From Aphanomyces cochlioides (Eukaryota; Oomycota; Saprolegniomycetes; Saprolegniales; Verrucalvaceae), in assembly GCA_019828595.1 (NCBI GenBank), contig JAHQRK010000006.1, forward strand, positions 558,001-622,000: DNA of 64,000 nucleotides, written 5' to 3'. Position numbers and translations under genes: made by a program. Positions 61,575-64,000 of this stretch are shown here, one piece after another; within the stretch, counting starts at the first letter, position 1; every line of letters starts with the position of its first letter. The notes below the pieces were generated by a model. The model saw nothing but the letters and a program-made list of their open reading frames with translations. It searched no databases and was not told the origin of the DNA.

Positions 61575-63614
61575 ATGGTTCAAGGCGAGACAATCGATGT
61601 CTCAGACCCAGACGAAGGCTTTGACTCATCAGCCATTCTCGATCGAATCTTTCAATGTGTTGAAGACAAGCTGGAGCTCATTGTAGATGCGCAGGATGCA
61701 AGGTTTCGTCTGATTGAAGAAGCTGTCGAAAGGTTTCACAGCAGGCTCAATGTGGTGGAAAGACAAGTGGCAGGACTACCAGAACAAATCTGTCGAGCAG
61801 CACTACTAACTCAGTCTGTTCAGACTGTCAGCCATGATTTCCAGTCTGCAATGGATACGCTCACCAATACGATGCTCCGTCCTCTGCGAACACCTCAACC
61901 AACGTCACTACCTGCTCCTGTTCAAAAAGAATCTTCTGCGGCAGCACCTCAGCAAATTGTCCAAAATGCTCCGACTATTCAACCCGTTGAAATTGACTTG
62001 ACGAACGAAATTGAAGTAGTTGAGCCCCTCTCTCATCCTCACATAACCCCACAAGAAAGTCAACAGCTAGCACAACAACCTAAACGGCTGGTCCCTCGTC
62101 GAGAATCACAACCGGAAACGGTGACCATTCTCTCTAGTAGCCCTCCACAGTATTTATCGCAAGTGCAGCCTCCTACACAATACGCTTGGTCAGATGGAAG
62201 CATTCGACGAGCTCCTGAAGGATGGGTATTCCCTGTTTTAGACACCCGTGTATTATGGGCTTACTGGTTTCGAGGCGACAGTTTAAATCATATTGGCCCA
62301 TTCCGCCTCTTGACTGCCCATGACTTTATTTATGACAAATGCAAGCATAATGTGGCACATGCTCGCGACATTATGAGCAAATTGGAGCACATTGCTACAC
62401 ATCATACCCTCGTAGGGTGGATTGATGACTTGTCAAAAATGCCACTGGAAACTTGTATGTCTATTTACGATGCTGCTGCTGTTTTACTGAAATCACCACC
62501 TGCCAAGTCAAAGACCTTGACTTCTAACTCAGGACGCCGAGGAAAACAAACCAAGACAGCCTCAAAATCTCAACAAAAATCAACGAGAAAGTTTCCACAA
62601 GCAGCGTCATTGAAAAATCCACCAGTGCCTACGCTGAGACATTCTCCACGGAGTGTTCCCGTTGCTAAATCGAGTGAGATCGTAATTGACAGGCAAGTTG
62701 AAATTATAGATGAAGATGCAATCCACAGACCTGAAAATGTGTCTATCCCAAATTTGCCGTGCCGTGAAATGTGGTGTTTATGGTTTCTTGGTGACTCAGA
62801 AAAACAAATTATCCCCTTGAGGCACATTCAGGATACCAGTGTCGTTTCTGCCGACTCAGAGCGAACATGGGAATCTACTCGGACTGTTCTCCTTGAATTG
62901 ATTGATATCGCCATCACAAATAGATTTGTCGAGTCTGAGGCCATTCTGGCTTCGCTTGATTATGGGCCATTGTTGGCTGTTTTCGACAAATTATTTTCCG
63001 TTTTATTACATAGGAACCCAATTTATAACCTCGTGGGACCTGGTTTGTTAACTCAAGCGTCTATTGATAAGGCAACCTGTAACGACATTGAACGTGCATT
63101 ACAGCGGGCAAGAATTATGCCGAAAATAACTTCAGCACAAGGCTTTGCGTGGGCCGATGGCTCAGTAAGGCAAATACCAGAAGGCTGGACATTTCCCGTG
63201 GATATTTCATGCAGACAATTATGGGAGCATTGGTTTTTCGGCCAGCCAGACCTGGAAGTTGGTCCATTTAATGCCATCATGCTCTCGGATATTCCAGGAT
63301 TTCACAACCGTGGAAGAATGAGCGGAGCTAAGTTTCTTGTTCAGGATCATGTCGACGTGGCCATTGCAAAGGATTTTGCAAAGTCTGTGGATGATGTTGT
63401 ATCTCTAGATCGAGAGAAGTCGCTCGTTTTGTTTGATCAAGCTTTTGATGCACTGCTCCATGACAATCCAATAGGTCCCAGTCTTGGTGGCCACGGCCCA
63501 AACCATATTCTAAGCGAAAATGCATCGAAGTATACATGGCCAACCGTGCGAGAAAAAATGCGCCGAATGAAACTGAAACGAAAAGGAGACAATGATTCTT
63601 CAAATCAAAATTAA
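61575..63614 (+). CDS. GCR1_C-like W-domain protein, three domains
   Basis: A 679-residue protein from a clear ATG, 39 kb from the main cluster. Coiled coil at about 15-80 (KLELIVDAQDARFRLIEEAV, RLNVVERQVAGLPEQI), most like that of the gene at 22462. Domain 1, about 201-310: WSDGSIRRAPEGWVFP, VLWAYWFRGDSLNHIGPF. Domain 2, about 380-500: CREMWCLWFLGDSEKQIIPL, lacking the leading W-x-DG. Domain 3, about 523-660: WADGSVRQIPEGWTFP, CRQLWEHWFFGQPDLEVGPF. A basic Lys/Gln-rich linker (KQTKTASKSQQKSTRK) lies between domains 1 and 2, and the C-terminus is basic. Codon use is more AT-rich than in the main cluster. Confidence 0.85.
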   Translation: MVQGETIDVSDPDEGFDSSAILDRIFQCVEDKLELIVDAQDARFRLIEEAVERFHSRLNVVERQVAGLPEQICRAALLTQSVQTVSHDFQSAMDTLTNTMLRPLRTPQPTSLPAPVQKESSAAAPQQIVQNAPTIQPVEIDLTNEIEVVEPLSHPHITPQESQQLAQQPKRLVPRRESQPETVTILSSSPPQYLSQVQPPTQYAWSDGSIRRAPEGWVFPVLDTRVLWAYWFRGDSLNHIGPFRLLTAHDFIYDKCKHNVAHARDIMSKLEHIATHHTLVGWIDDLSKMPLETCMSIYDAAAVLLKSPPAKSKTLTSNSGRRGKQTKTASKSQQKSTRKFPQAASLKNPPVPTLRHSPRSVPVAKSSEIVIDRQVEIIDEDAIHRPENVSIPNLPCREMWCLWFLGDSEKQIIPLRHIQDTSVVSADSERTWESTRTVLLELIDIAITNRFVESEAILASLDYGPLLAVFDKLFSVLLHRNPIYNLVGPGLLTQASIDKATCNDIERALQRARIMPKITSAQGFAWADGSVRQIPEGWTFPVDISCRQLWEHWFFGQPDLEVGPFNAIMLSDIPGFHNRGRMSGAKFLVQDHVDVAIAKDFAKSVDDVVSLDREKSLVLFDQAFDALLHDNPIGPSLGGHGPNHILSENASKYTWPTVREKMRRMKLKRKGDNDSSNQN

Positions 63615-64000
63615 TGGTTTGATCGTTGCTTTTGTTACAACTGTAACAACATCTTGGAAATCTCTAGTTCTTTTGGCTGCCGTGCTTGTATCAATAAAGC
63701 ATACCTTGCTTTGTCGATGAGTACTATTTTCACTCGCATTTTTGATATTTCTGGGAAGTTTTGGTAACAGAGGACTTGCGACCTAACGGCAACGATTCAC
63801 TGACCCTGGGAAAATATTACATAAAAAGAACAAACCTCGGGCGCTTAGTTGCCACCAATAACAGTTTGTTTGGGATGTGATTGTTAAAAAATCGAAATAT
63901 TGTGTTTTGTTGATTCATTGCATCAGTGCTCTTGGATGCCAACACAAATTTGCGCCGGAGCCAGCAACGGTGTTACCAACAAGGATGCAGCAAATGCAAA
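63615..64000. other. Terminal spacer
   Basis: AT-rich, no gene seen up to the window edge. An AATAAA-like signal (ATCAATAAAGC, about 63690) could serve polyadenylation of the gene ending at 63614. Confidence 0.4.

Noticed and set aside
1..64000. tRNA or rRNA genes
   Set aside because: I saw no conserved rRNA stretches and no cloverleaf candidates; short tRNAs cannot be fully excluded by reading alone.

Overview
The window is eukaryotic and most like an oomycete (inference: Saprolegniales type, Aphanomyces or Saprolegnia). Evidence: GT-AG introns of only about 36-56 nt, a UBR7 ubiquitin ligase, a PARP-type zinc finger, RDH-like short-chain dehydrogenases, and a mix of Crypton, PIF/Harbinger, Tc1/mariner and PIF1/Helitron elements. 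I saw no rRNA, tRNA or CRISPR.

Bases 1-22,462 hold a dense cluster of one gene family. Most members have an N-terminal coiled coil, a long Ser/Thr/Pro/Glu-rich disordered linker and one to three copies of a domain of about 110-140 residues (W-x-DG-x(3)-R-x-PE-x-W-x-FP, then C-x(2)-MW-x(2)-WF-x-GD-x(5)-GPFR, then R-x-VM). I compare it with the GCR1_C DNA-binding domain. A further three-domain member sits at 61,575-63,614. An AT-hook protein in the cluster shares the N-terminal module but has four AT-hooks instead of the W domain. One member (9,902-12,340) is a chimera: a DOT1-like methyltransferase region, a linker from one family member, and a C-terminal half identical to that of another.

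Bases 23,044-43,500 are AT-rich and made of nested transposons. They include two Harbinger elements (one apparently intact with both proteins), a mariner relic, and a PIF1/Helitron helicase broken by three later insertions whose target duplications can be read. There is also a roughly 960-bp element without inverted repeats, present three times and always flanked by ATGT.

Bases 26,644-58,862 carry a scattered SDR (retinol-dehydrogenase-like) family. Two copies are intact (44,121 and 46,491). The others are frameshifted, truncated or split: one by a roughly 1.55-kb insertion with a 15-bp target duplication, another by a roughly 5.2-kb Tc1-type composite that contains a Crypton-like tyrosine recombinase gene.

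The most interesting link is that the Crypton protein ends in the same layout as the resident family: coiled coil, Ser/Pro linker, W-x(2)-WW-x-G domain. The cluster may therefore be a domesticated and amplified Crypton C-terminus (inference). A palindromic motif around TTATCCGGATAA lies close upstream of several start codons, including family members, UBR7 and the Crypton gene, and may be a core promoter element.
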